From the NCBI GenBank assembly GCA_029548365.1, contig JAKPNN010000002.1, positions 62,001 through 126,000 on the forward strand: a stretch of DNA of 64,000 nucleotides, given 5' to 3'. The translations under genes were made by a program, and so were the position numbers. The DNA is from Chloroflexota bacterium. GTDB lineage: Bacteria > Chloroflexota > Anaerolineae > Anaerolineales > Anaerolineaceae. Under the pieces are notes generated by a model that saw only the letters and a program-made list of their open reading frames with translations, ran no database searches and was not told the origin of the DNA. Positions within the stretch are counted from its first letter, which is position 1, and each line of letters opens with the position of its first letter. Below are positions 36,491 to 44,771 of this stretch, one piece after another.

Positions 36491-37364
36491 CATGGAACTC
36501 TTCCGCAGGCTCTACCGCATCAGGCGCTTTGAGACGGTCCTGCTGGATCACTTCAAATCCGGGATTTTCCCGGGGACAACGCATGTCAGCCTCGGGCAGG
36601 AAGCCAACGCGGTGGGGGTGCTTGCTCACCTGCAGGAAGGCGATGTCGCGGTCAGCAATCATCGCTCGCACGGGCACTTCCTGGCCTATGGCGGAGACCC
36701 ACAGGCACTGTTTGCCGAATTAATGGGAAGGCCCTCGGGTGTATGTGGCGGCGTGGGCGGTTCTCAACATCTCCACTGGCGTAATTTTTATTCCAGCGGT
36801 GTACAGGGGGGCACGGTCGCCATGGCAGCCGGCATGGCGCTGGCTGAAAAACGCGCGGGCAACGGGGCGATCGTGGTGGATTTCATGGGAGATGGCACCC
36901 TGGGTGAGGGTATTGTCTATGAGTGTTTAAACATGATCTCGCTCTGGCAGCTACCGGTTCTGATCGTCCTTGAGCACAACCACATCGCGCAGACCACGCC
37001 AGCAAAACTGACCATTGCCGGCAGGGTCAGTCAGCGCTTTGAGACCTTTGGCATCCCGACCGCTGAACTGGACAGCAGTGATATCCTGGAGATTTTCCCG
37101 CTGGCAGGGACGTTGATTAGCCAGGTGCGTGTTGAATCTGCGCCGAGGGCGTTGATTATCCATACTGAACGTTTAGGCGCGCATTCCAAGGGCGACGATA
37201 CCCGCCCACCCGAGGAACTGGAAAACCTGTGGCAATTCCGCGATCCAATTGCGATCCAGGCGGCTCGCCTGCCAGAGGCAGAGCGCGCCCGGATTGTAGA
37301 TGAAGTCGATGCCGACATTCAGCGAGCTTTTGAAGCCGCCCTGGGCGCTAAAGGAAGGAGCTGA
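36480..37364 (+). CDS. 2-oxoacid-dehydrogenase-like E1 component, alpha subunit (ThDP-binding)
   Basis: The 294-residue protein has the E1 alpha plan: LYRIRRFETVL, HVSLGQEANAVG, NHRSHGHFLA, and the thiamine diphosphate motif beginning GDG at residues 137-139 and ending at Asn167 (VLEHN). Relative to pyruvate dehydrogenase E1 alpha it is slightly short, and the last motif is HN rather than NN. With the beta subunit it would decarboxylate a 2-oxo acid and load the acyl group onto lipoate of the third gene. The substrate is unknown. It overlaps mpg by 11 bases and the beta gene by one base (TGATG). Confidence 0.88.
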   Translation: MHTDMELFRRLYRIRRFETVLLDHFKSGIFPGTTHVSLGQEANAVGVLAHLQEGDVAVSNHRSHGHFLAYGGDPQALFAELMGRPSGVCGGVGGSQHLHWRNFYSSGVQGGTVAMAAGMALAEKRAGNGAIVVDFMGDGTLGEGIVYECLNMISLWQLPVLIVLEHNHIAQTTPAKLTIAGRVSQRFETFGIPTAELDSSDILEIFPLAGTLISQVRVESAPRALIIHTERLGAHSKGDDTRPPEELENLWQFRDPIAIQAARLPEAERARIVDEVDADIQRAFEAALGAKGRS

Positions 37365-38392
37365 TGAGCGAACAACTCCCCCGCACTGTGCTCGATTCCC
37401 TCAACCTGGGCTTGCACAAAGCCCTGGTCGATGATCCGCTAGCAATCCTGCTGGGCGAGGACCTGCTGGACCCTTATGGTGGGGCATTCAAGGTCACTCG
37501 TGGCCTTTCCAGCGCCTTTCCAGACCGGGTGTTAACCACACCGATCTCTGAGGCGGGCATCACCGGCATCGCCGGCGGAATGGCGCTGCGCGGTCTGCAC
37601 CCGGTGGTTGAGATCATGTTCGGGGATTTTGTCACGCTGATCAGCGACCAGGTGATCAATCATATCGCTAAGTTCAACAACATGTACAATGGGGCAGCAA
37701 CAGCCCCGGTGGTGATCCGCACGCCGATGGGCGGTCGCCGCGGCTACGGCCCGACGCACTCACAGACCCTGGAAAAATTCTTTTTGGGCGTACCCGGGCT
37801 GACCGTGCTGGCGCCCTTCCACCTTCTGGACGATGATCCCCTTGGAGCACCGGGAGGACTGCTGTATGAGGCGATCCTCACCTCAGACTCCCCGGTACTA
37901 TTTGTTGAGAATAAACTGCAGTATCTGCTGAAGCTGCTCACACCGGCTGACCTGGTTGAATATGAGCTCGATACTGATCGCAGCAGTGCCTTCTACACGC
38001 TGAGGATGAAATCAGCCCCAGCGGCGATGATCACCCTGGCAACCTATGGCTATATGGCGCACCTGGCGCTGGAAGCCTTGCACAGGCTGGCTTATGAATA
38101 CGAGATCTTCTGCGAATTGTTGGTACCGACCCGGTTGGCGCCCTTTGAGCTGCAGCCGTTGTTTGATTCTGTAGCACGTACAGGTCGACTGCTCACGGTT
38201 GAAGAGGGCACTTTCTCATTGGGCTGGGGCGCAGAGGTACTGGCTCGAACCGCAGAAGCCCTGGGGGCAGGCCTCAGACAGGCCCGGCGCCTCGCGGCGA
38301 AAGAGGGGGTGATCCCCGTTGCACGGGAGCTCGAAGCGGCGTGCCTGCCAGGCGTCGACGATATTATTGCCCGGGTAAGAGAAATGGTGTGA
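37364..38392 (+). CDS. 2-oxoacid-dehydrogenase-like E1 component, beta subunit
   Basis: The 342-residue protein has transketolase pyrimidine-binding and C-terminal domains of E1 beta: LLGEDLLDPYGGAFKVTRGL, TPISEAGITGIAGGMALRGL, EIMFGDFVTLISDQVINH, RTPMGGRRGYGPTHSQ and VEEGTFSLGWGAEV near the end. The catalytic Glu is in SEAG. It forms an alpha2-beta2 E1 with the preceding gene, with overlapping stop and start. The third gene follows after four bases. No dihydrolipoamide dehydrogenase (E3) lies nearby. Confidence 0.9.
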   Translation: MSEQLPRTVLDSLNLGLHKALVDDPLAILLGEDLLDPYGGAFKVTRGLSSAFPDRVLTTPISEAGITGIAGGMALRGLHPVVEIMFGDFVTLISDQVINHIAKFNNMYNGAATAPVVIRTPMGGRRGYGPTHSQTLEKFFLGVPGLTVLAPFHLLDDDPLGAPGGLLYEAILTSDSPVLFVENKLQYLLKLLTPADLVEYELDTDRSSAFYTLRMKSAPAAMITLATYGYMAHLALEALHRLAYEYEIFCELLVPTRLAPFELQPLFDSVARTGRLLTVEEGTFSLGWGAEVLARTAEALGAGLRQARRLAAKEGVIPVARELEAACLPGVDDIIARVREMV

Positions 38393-38396
38393 AATC

Positions 38397-39509
38397 ATGC
38401 AAAAACTGATCCCGATAAAAATCCCGCTGATCAATCCCAACGAATCTGAAGCCCTGCTCGCCTCACTGCCAGTCAAAGAAGGCGCAGCGATTCAACAGGG
38501 CCAGGTGGTGGCGGTGGTTGAAACCACCAAATCCACCGGTGAAATCGAGTCCGAAGCCTCCGGATATTTGGTGGGTCTGCGTTTTTCAGAAGGGGAAACG
38601 TTGCAGGCTGGTGAAGTGCTGGGGTATATCGGCATGACGCCTGACGCCAGCGACCCTTCACTGCCGCCCTGGGCAGGCACCCAACCCTTGATAGTTGACC
38701 GGGAACCTGCGCTGACCGGTTTGCGCATCACCGAACCGGCGCGTGAATTGGCTCTGGCACAGGGTTTATCTTTGGAAGACCTGCCGCAGGGCACCCTGGT
38801 GACCCGGGAAACCGTCATGGCGCTGATTCCATCGGAAAAATGGGTACCGCGCGCGTCTATCTCTAAAGGTGAGAAGCGCCTGGTGATCTACGGAGCGGGT
38901 GGGCATGGTTGCTCACTGGCTGCCCTGGTGCGCCATTCAGAAGACTATGAGATACTTGGTTTTCTCGACGACGGTCTGCCTGAAGGCTCACAGGTGGACG
39001 GGTTGCCGGTTTTAGGCGGTGGTGAAAAACTGGCTGAGCTGGCACAGGCAGGCATCCGCCTGGCGTTGAACGGCGTGGGCGGGATTGGCGACCTGCCCGC
39101 TCGTTTATCAGTCCATAGCATGCTGGCTGAGACAGGTTTCTTTTGCCCAAGCGTGATTCACAGCAGGGCATTCCTGGAAAAAAGCGCTGTGCTGGCTGCT
39201 GGTGTGCAGGTCTACCCGTTGGCTTATGTTGGGGTTCGGGTCCAGGTGGGTTACGGGTGCATCATCAATACCGGCGCGATTGTTTCCCATGATTGTGACC
39301 TGGCTCCTTATGTCAACCTTTCACCGGGGGCGACCCTGGCGGGGGGTGTTGTGATCGGCGAAGCAGCCCTGGTTGGCATGCGCGCTACGATCAACCTGTA
39401 TGTGCGCGTTGGTAAACGGGCGCGGATTGGGAATGGGGCAACGGTCAAACAGGACGTCCCGGATGGCGGAATTGTCCCAGCCGGAACCATCTGGCCGCCC
39501 AGGCGTTGA
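38397..39509 (+). CDS. lipoyl domain + E1/E3-binding domain + NeuD-type hexapeptide acyltransferase fusion
   Basis: The 370-residue protein has three parts. Residues 1-80 form a biotinyl/lipoyl domain with the lipoyl lysine in VETTKSTGEIES (Lys45). Residues about 108-142 (ITEPARELALAQGLSLEDL) resemble the peripheral subunit-binding domain of E2 proteins. Residues 161-370 are a NeuD/PglD-type sugar O/N-acyltransferase, with GAGGHG at 166-171, a beta-helix and SHDC holding the likely catalytic His. Normal E2 proteins carry a CAT-like acyltransferase at this place. The gene lies four bases after E1 beta, so it looks like an E2 with a swapped catalytic domain that would move the acyl group from lipoate to a nucleotide sugar. 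That reaction is inference. Confidence 0.85.
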   Translation: MQKLIPIKIPLINPNESEALLASLPVKEGAAIQQGQVVAVVETTKSTGEIESEASGYLVGLRFSEGETLQAGEVLGYIGMTPDASDPSLPPWAGTQPLIVDREPALTGLRITEPARELALAQGLSLEDLPQGTLVTRETVMALIPSEKWVPRASISKGEKRLVIYGAGGHGCSLAALVRHSEDYEILGFLDDGLPEGSQVDGLPVLGGGEKLAELAQAGIRLALNGVGGIGDLPARLSVHSMLAETGFFCPSVIHSRAFLEKSAVLAAGVQVYPLAYVGVRVQVGYGCIINTGAIVSHDCDLAPYVNLSPGATLAGGVVIGEAALVGMRATINLYVRVGKRARIGNGATVKQDVPDGGIVPAGTIWPPRR

Positions 39510-39573
39510 ATTTGCACCGGGATGCTCGCGAAAAATACAGCTGGCTTATCGATAATGAAAGGTGTGTACACTG

Positions 39574-40026
39574 ATGTTTGGAAAAAAGAAAGCTTCCCCT
39601 GACATTATTTCTGCCCGGCCCGTCGATCGGGTGACCTCGGTGCTGGGGCCGGGTATTAGCTGGAAAGGCGACCTGCGCGGTCAGGGCGGTGTGCGCATTG
39701 AAGGCGCCCTGGAGGGCGAGGTTGCCGTGCGCGGCATGGTCATTGTTGGAGAGACCGGCAAGGTGACCTGTGAAGTGCTCAAAGCAGGGACGGTGATTGT
39801 AGCGGGGTTGGTCAGCGGGCAGATTATTGCGGAAAAGCTTGAAATTCGTGCAACCGGTCGGGTGTATGGCGATGTAGTCATTCAATCGATCTCAACTGAT
39901 GAGGGCGCCTTCTTGCGTGGCACGGTCACTATGGAGGAAAGGGTGGACCTTTCTGACCTGCCAGGCGAGAGTCAGGATGCTTCTGAACCGGGTGCTGAAG
40001 AATTCACACAACAAAGGGTGGATTGA
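39574..40026 (+). CDS. bactofilin
   Basis: About 150 residues from ATG 39574 (MFGKKK); a GTG 12 bases upstream is possible, but AAAGG at 39557-39561 suits the ATG. The central DUF583 beta-helix shows the bactofilin pattern: GDLRGQGGVRIEGALEGEV, GETGKVTCEVL, VSGQIIAEKLEI and ATGRVYGDV. Bactofilins polymerise without nucleotide at the membrane and organise cell-envelope enzymes. The acidic tail is short. It lies between the acyltransferase fusion and proS in one transcription direction. Confidence 0.92.
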   Translation: MFGKKKASPDIISARPVDRVTSVLGPGISWKGDLRGQGGVRIEGALEGEVAVRGMVIVGETGKVTCEVLKAGTVIVAGLVSGQIIAEKLEIRATGRVYGDVVIQSISTDEGAFLRGTVTMEERVDLSDLPGESQDASEPGAEEFTQQRVD

Positions 40027-40029
40027 CCC

Positions 40030-41793
40030 ATGCGAATGTCAAAGCTGTTCAGCGCGACTCTGCGCGATGTACCTTCCGAGGCAGAGATTACCAGTCATCA
40101 ACTGCTGCTCAGGGCAGGATATATCCGTCAACTGGGGGCAGGCATTTATTCCTATTTGCCACTGGCGCAGCGGGTGATTGCCCGCATTGAAAACATCATG
40201 CGCGAAGAAATGGCGACTATCGGCGGACAGGAACTGAAAATGCCGGTTGTGCATCCGGCAGACGTCTGGCAGGAAACCGGCCGCTGGGACCAGTTCGGAG
40301 ATGAAATGGCGCGCTTCAAGGACCGCACCGGTCACGACATGGTTCTGGCAGTGACCCACGAGGAGATCGTGGCAGACCTGGCGCTGCGTGAAATCCAGTC
40401 CTACCGGCAGTTGCCGCAGTTGATCTTCCATATCCAAACCAAGTTCAGGGATGATCCCCGTCCACGCGCGGGGTTGATCCGGGTGCGCGAATTCACCATG
40501 CTGGACAGCTACAGCCTGGACCGTAACCAGGCCGGGTTAGATGAGCAATACCGGGCGCATTACGAGGCATATTTTCGCATCTTCAACCGTTGTGGCTTGC
40601 CGGTCAGGTCTGTGGGTTCGGATACCGGCATAATGGGTGGGTTGGAAGCCCACGAATTTATGTACCTGACGCCAGCCGGTGAGGATACGCTGCTGTTCTG
40701 CAACCAATGTGAGTATGCAGCCAATCGCCAGGTGGCTACTTTTAGAAAGCCCGACCCACCCGCCGAGATGCTGCAGCCACCGGAAAAAGTAGCCACCCCC
40801 GGGGCGGCGACCATCGCCGAACTGGCGGCCTATTTGCAGATCTCTCCGGCGCAGACAGCCAAGGCAGTCTTTTTAATGGCAGAGCTGGCTGACCCTCTGC
40901 CACCTCGCATGGTGTTTGCTGTTTTGCGGGGAGATATGACCCTGAATGAAACCAAACTGGTTAATGCGCTGGGAACCGCAAGCTCAGGCGCAATAAAGAG
41001 CCTCCGACCTGCCCGTGACGATGAAATTGTCGCCATCGGCGCCAGCCCGGGATATGCCTCACCGATCGGGATTGATCGGGAAAAGGCCTGGGTTGTGGCG
41101 GATGACCTGCTGACCCGGGCACCGAACCTGGTCGCCGGCGCCAACGAAGCTGGCTTTCACTTGCGCAATACCAACCTTGGGCGGGATTACCAGGCGGATA
41201 TCATCGCAGATATTGCACAGGCAGAAGATGGCGCGCCCTGCCCGTCCTGTGCGGGCACGCTGGATGCCTCACGAGGCGTTGAGGTGGGCAATATCTTCAA
41301 GCTGGGAAGTCGGTACACCGACGCGCTGGGCGCCTCCTTCCTGGATGAGGATGGTTTGCCCCGCTCAATCATCATGGGCTCTTATGGGATTGGCGTGGGC
41401 AGGTTGATGGCCTGTATCGCCGAAGAACACCATGATGACCAGGGTTTGATCTGGCCGTTCAGTGTGACTCCCTATCCGCTGCACCTGGTGATGCTGAGCA
41501 GCAGGGATGGCTCGGCTGAAAGGGAATCCGAGGCGCTCTACCAGGCATTGATGGATGCAGGCCTTGAACCGCTGTATGATGACCGGGAAGAACGCGCCGG
41601 CGTCAAGTTCAAGGATGCCGATCTGATCGGCATCCCCCTGCGGGTGACCGTTTCTACCCGGTCGCTGCAAAGCGGCGGGTTTGAGTTCAAACGGCGCAAT
41701 CAGGAGGAGCGCTGGATTGTCCCGGCGGAAGACGCGCTGGCGGTGATAAGGGCTGAAATTGAAAAATTGGAAGCTCAAAACATGGGTCATTAA
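40030..41793 (+). CDS. proS: prolyl-tRNA synthetase (bacterial type)
   Basis: The 587-residue enzyme has class II motifs: GIYSYLPLAQRV (motif 1 region), TKFRDDPRPRAGLIRVREF (motif 2) and GSYGIGVGRLMAC (motif 3), with an inserted YbaK-like editing domain (about residues 225-385) between motifs 2 and 3, as in bacterial-type ProRS. It charges tRNA-Pro and edits Ala-tRNA-Pro. It begins three bases after bactofilin, with AAAGGGTGG upstream. A weak hairpin with a T-run follows at 41837-41876. Confidence 0.95.
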   Translation: MRMSKLFSATLRDVPSEAEITSHQLLLRAGYIRQLGAGIYSYLPLAQRVIARIENIMREEMATIGGQELKMPVVHPADVWQETGRWDQFGDEMARFKDRTGHDMVLAVTHEEIVADLALREIQSYRQLPQLIFHIQTKFRDDPRPRAGLIRVREFTMLDSYSLDRNQAGLDEQYRAHYEAYFRIFNRCGLPVRSVGSDTGIMGGLEAHEFMYLTPAGEDTLLFCNQCEYAANRQVATFRKPDPPAEMLQPPEKVATPGAATIAELAAYLQISPAQTAKAVFLMAELADPLPPRMVFAVLRGDMTLNETKLVNALGTASSGAIKSLRPARDDEIVAIGASPGYASPIGIDREKAWVVADDLLTRAPNLVAGANEAGFHLRNTNLGRDYQADIIADIAQAEDGAPCPSCAGTLDASRGVEVGNIFKLGSRYTDALGASFLDEDGLPRSIIMGSYGIGVGRLMACIAEEHHDDQGLIWPFSVTPYPLHLVMLSSRDGSAERESEALYQALMDAGLEPLYDDREERAGVKFKDADLIGIPLRVTVSTRSLQSGGFEFKRRNQEERWIVPAEDALAVIRAEIEKLEAQNMGH

Positions 41794-41836
41794 TGCAGGG
41801 GCTCTCCCAAAAGTGAAGCAGTTTGAAGCTTAAACT

Positions 41837-41876
41837 CACTCCCACCCCGCTGAAGGGAGTGTGTCAGGCGGTTTTT
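41837..41876 (+). terminator. weak terminator after proS
   Basis: CACTCCC (41837-41843) pairs with GGGAGTG (41855-41861) and TTTTT follows at 41872-41876. The stem is short and the T-run is 10 bases away, so efficiency is doubtful. Confidence 0.4.
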
Positions 41877-41930
41877 ACGGTCAATTCCATGATTAACCCT
41901 TGATAATCGAATATTTTAAGCCTATTTAGT

Positions 41931-41941
41931 TTGTCAGACAA
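41931..41941. promoter_or_regulatory. operator TTGTCAGACAA, upstream copy
   Basis: An 11-base palindrome with a central A/T lies immediately before the -35 box of the deaminase promoter. It fits the GntR-family pattern GTM-N(0-1)-KAC. A second copy lies 53 bases downstream (centre to centre) and a third before the PLP enzyme gene at 49888. The likely binder is the GntR protein encoded at 44772; this is inference. Confidence 0.65.
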
Positions 41942-41970
41942 TTGACAGGAACGACGTGTTCCGATATAAT
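41942..41970 (+). promoter_or_regulatory. perfect-consensus promoter of the deaminase gene
   Basis: TTGACA (41942-41947) and TATAAT (41965-41970) are separated by exactly 17 bases. The spacer itself holds the inverted repeat GGAAC-GACGT-GTTCC. Two TTGTCWGACAA palindromes flank it, so a very strong promoter appears to be held under tight repression. Confidence 0.9.
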
Positions 41971-41983
41971 AAAGCCTATGTAT

Positions 41984-41994
41984 TTGTCTGACAA
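41984..41994. promoter_or_regulatory. operator TTGTCTGACAA, downstream copy
   Basis: This palindrome lies just after the predicted transcription start (about 41977). A repressor bound here would block initiation or clearance. Its spacing from the first copy is about five helical turns, on the same face of DNA. Confidence 0.65.
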
Positions 41995-42018
41995 TCTTGC
42001 CAATCGGGAAGGATGCTG

Positions 42019-43407
42019 ATGACGACTTTATTGATTAAAAATATTGAAACCCTGGTCACGATGGATAACCAGCGCAGGGAATTGCAGCACGCCAACCTTT
42101 TCATTAAGGATGGGTTTATCCATGCAATCGGCGCATTAACCGACATGCCCGCAAAGGCCGATCAAGAGATTGACCTTTCCGGGCATATTGTTTTTCCGGG
42201 GTTTGTCAACACCCATCACCATTTCTACCAAACCTTGACGCGTGCCGTGCCCAAAGCCCAGAATGCCAACCTGTTTAACTGGCTGGTGACTCTTTACCCG
42301 ATTTGGGCACGCATGACCCCCGACGATATCCGTATTTCTACCCAAACCGCGCTGGCTGAGCTGGCGCTATCGGGCTGCACCACCGCCTCTGACCACCTGT
42401 ACCTGTTTCCGAACGGCTCCAGGCTCGATGATGAGATCCTTGCCGCAGCCGAGGTCGGCTTACGCCTGCATGCCTCTCGCGGCTCGATGAGCCTGGGCGA
42501 ATCTGCTGGGGGCTTGCCGCCAGATAGCGTGGTGGACACTGAGGAGCATATCCTGACCGACAGCCAGCGTTTGATCCAAACCTATCATGATCCTTCGCCG
42601 GGTTCCATGGTGCAGATTGTGCTGGCCCCCTGCTCGCCCTTCAGCGTGACCGGCGAGTTAATGCGCCAATCTGCCCTGCTGGCGCGGGAATACGGGGTGC
42701 ACCTGCATACCCACCTGGCAGAAACCCAGGACGAAGAGGATTTTTGCCTCGAAAAATTCGGGCACCGCCCGGTGGCTTACATGCAGGAGGTGGGCTGGAT
42801 TGGCGAAGACGTGTGGTTTGCCCACAGCGTGCATGTCAACGATTCCGAGATCCAGCTCTATGCCGATACCGGCTGCGGAGTGGCGCACTGTCCCGGCTCC
42901 AATATGCGCCTGGCCTCTGGCATTGCACCGATCCTGCACATGCTGGGCAGGGGCGTCAAGGTGGGCTTGGGTGTGGACGGTTCATCCAGCAATGACAGCT
43001 CGCACCTGCTGGGTGAAGCCCGATTGGCCATGCTGCTGGCTCGATTGAACGCCGGATTGGGCGGAGCATCTCGCACTGGCGAAGATACGCCGCCTTTGAT
43101 GAGCGCCCGCCAGGCGTTGGAGATCGCCACACGGGGCGGCGCAGCCGTCCTGGGTCGCGAGGATATCGGTTCGCTGGAAGTGGGCAAATGTGCAGACCTG
43201 TTTGCCATCAACCTCAACCGGCTGGATTATGCCGGCGCCCTGCACGACCCGGTGGCTGCAGCCCTGTTCTGCGCCCCTCAGAAGGTTGATGTCAACATTG
43301 TTGGTGGAAAGTTCATTGTCAAAGATGGTGAGCTGGTGACGATCGATGTGCCCGATCTGGTCAAAAAACACAACCAGGCGGCAATACGTCTGGTGACTGA
43401 AAAATAA
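42019..43407 (+). CDS. 8-oxoguanine deaminase / SsnA-like amidohydrolase
   Basis: The 462-residue amidohydrolase has metal-binding THHH (His66, His68), HLAE, HSVH and the purine-deaminase signature AHCPGSNMRLASGIAP. That last motif is typical of 8-oxoguanine deaminase and hydroxyatrazine-type enzymes, and the position in the cluster equals ssnA of E. coli. It would release ammonia from an oxidised purine. GGAAGG at 42006-42011 is seven bases before the ATG at 42019 but only one base before that at 42013, which decides the start. It heads the cluster, behind a repressible promoter. Confidence 0.85.
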   Translation: MTTLLIKNIETLVTMDNQRRELQHANLFIKDGFIHAIGALTDMPAKADQEIDLSGHIVFPGFVNTHHHFYQTLTRAVPKAQNANLFNWLVTLYPIWARMTPDDIRISTQTALAELALSGCTTASDHLYLFPNGSRLDDEILAAAEVGLRLHASRGSMSLGESAGGLPPDSVVDTEEHILTDSQRLIQTYHDPSPGSMVQIVLAPCSPFSVTGELMRQSALLAREYGVHLHTHLAETQDEEDFCLEKFGHRPVAYMQEVGWIGEDVWFAHSVHVNDSEIQLYADTGCGVAHCPGSNMRLASGIAPILHMLGRGVKVGLGVDGSSSNDSSHLLGEARLAMLLARLNAGLGGASRTGEDTPPLMSARQALEIATRGGAAVLGREDIGSLEVGKCADLFAINLNRLDYAGALHDPVAAALFCAPQKVDVNIVGGKFIVKDGELVTIDVPDLVKKHNQAAIRLVTEK

Positions 43408-43432
43408 TCAGGGTTTCGTTTCATTGCGTGTA

Positions 43433-43454
43433 AATACTGGGTTCCAGTGTTTTT
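43433..43454 (+). terminator. hairpin with T-run between the deaminase and ygeY
   Basis: AATACTGG, loop GTT and CCAGTGTT form an eight-base stem (one G-U), and TTTT overlaps the stem end. It may end or attenuate the deaminase transcript before ygeY. Confidence 0.45.
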
Positions 43455-43496
43455 AATAAACAAGTTTTTATAACTAAAAGGAGAACTAAAAAGAAA

Positions 43497-44714
43497 ATGA
43501 ACAACGAATCAATCATAAAAGAAATTCAAAGCAAGGTTGAGGAGCAGCGGGAAGAGATCCTCCAATTCCTTCGCGACATTGTTGCCATTCCAAGCGTGGA
43601 AAATCAGATCGGCCCGGTCGGTGCACGCATTGCCGAAGAAATGAACAAATTGAAATTTGATGAGGTCCGTAACGACAAGATGGGCAACATCATAGGTCGC
43701 ATCGGAGACGGTGAGCGCATTATCGTATTTGACTCGCATATCGATACGGTTGGGATCGGCGACCCCGAATCATGGGAATGGGATCCATTCATCGGCAAGG
43801 TTGAAGACGGGGTTCTGTTTGCCCGCGGCGCCTGTGACGAAAAAGGCTCTACACCCGGGATGGTTTATGGCATGGCTATCGCCCGCGATATGGGCTTGCT
43901 GGAAGGTTGGACCGCGTATTACTTCGGTAATATGGAGGAATGGTGCGACGGGATTTCTCCCAACACTTTTGTTGAAGTGGATCCTGCGATTAAGCCGGAT
44001 TATGTCATCATTGGCGAACCCACAAAAATGCAGGTTTATCGCGGTCATAAAGGCAGAATCGAGTTAAAGATGACCGCCAAGGGCCGTTCAGCACATGCTG
44101 CCTCCAACCACCTGGGAATCAACGCGATTTACCTGTTATTGCCCGTCATTGCAGGCATTCGTGACCTGGAGCCAGAGTTAGGCGATCACGATTTCCTTGG
44201 GCATGGAAAAATCACTGTGTCAGATATGGAAGTTAAGACACCTTCCATCAATGCCGTCCCCGATGAAGCGGTGATCTATATTGACCGGCGATTAACCTTT
44301 GGTGAGACAAAAGAAGAGGCCTTCGCACAAATCCAGGCTCTGATTCCCGAAGAATCCCGCGATCTAATCACCCTTGAAGAGCTGTTTTACGATGAGCCTT
44401 CATACACCGGCTTTGTCTTCGAAGTTGATAAATACTTCCCGGCCTGGGTATTGGATGAAGATCACCACCTTGTGCAGGCGGGACTCGAAGCCATGCAGAG
44501 AATTGGGCTGCCCGATCTTCCCGCCAGTAAATGGAATTTTTCCACCAATGGCATCTACTGGGCTGGCAAAGCTGGCATCCCCTCGATTGGCTTTGCCCCT
44601 GGCGATGAGGAAACCGCGCACACAAATGTGGATAGCGTGAACCTGAACGATGTGGTCAAGGCGACCGAATTTTATGCCCTGATCAGCCATTTGATTAAAG
44701 AAAGATCACAATAA
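43497..44714 (+). CDS. ygeY: YgeY-type M20 peptidase-family hydrolase
   Basis: The 405-residue protein is an M20 dizinc hydrolase: FDSHIDTV (His and Asp ligands), ARGACDEKG (bridging Asp), NMEEW (catalytic and ligand Glu) and a dimerisation domain with GRSAHAA. It matches the YgeY family, which databases call selenium-metabolism-linked and which lies in the E. coli ygeW-ygeX-ygeY cluster. A deacetylase or amidohydrolase step in breakdown of a purine-derived ureido compound is likely; the exact substrate is not established by sequence. AAGGAG lies 13 bases before the ATG, a loose spacing. Confidence 0.85.
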   Translation: MNNESIIKEIQSKVEEQREEILQFLRDIVAIPSVENQIGPVGARIAEEMNKLKFDEVRNDKMGNIIGRIGDGERIIVFDSHIDTVGIGDPESWEWDPFIGKVEDGVLFARGACDEKGSTPGMVYGMAIARDMGLLEGWTAYYFGNMEEWCDGISPNTFVEVDPAIKPDYVIIGEPTKMQVYRGHKGRIELKMTAKGRSAHAASNHLGINAIYLLLPVIAGIRDLEPELGDHDFLGHGKITVSDMEVKTPSINAVPDEAVIYIDRRLTFGETKEEAFAQIQALIPEESRDLITLEELFYDEPSYTGFVFEVDKYFPAWVLDEDHHLVQAGLEAMQRIGLPDLPASKWNFSTNGIYWAGKAGIPSIGFAPGDEETAHTNVDSVNLNDVVKATEFYALISHLIKERSQ

Positions 44715-44771
44715 TTTCGTTTTGTGAATGACAGCCTGGAAAAACGATTGTACAACGAAACCAAATAAAAC

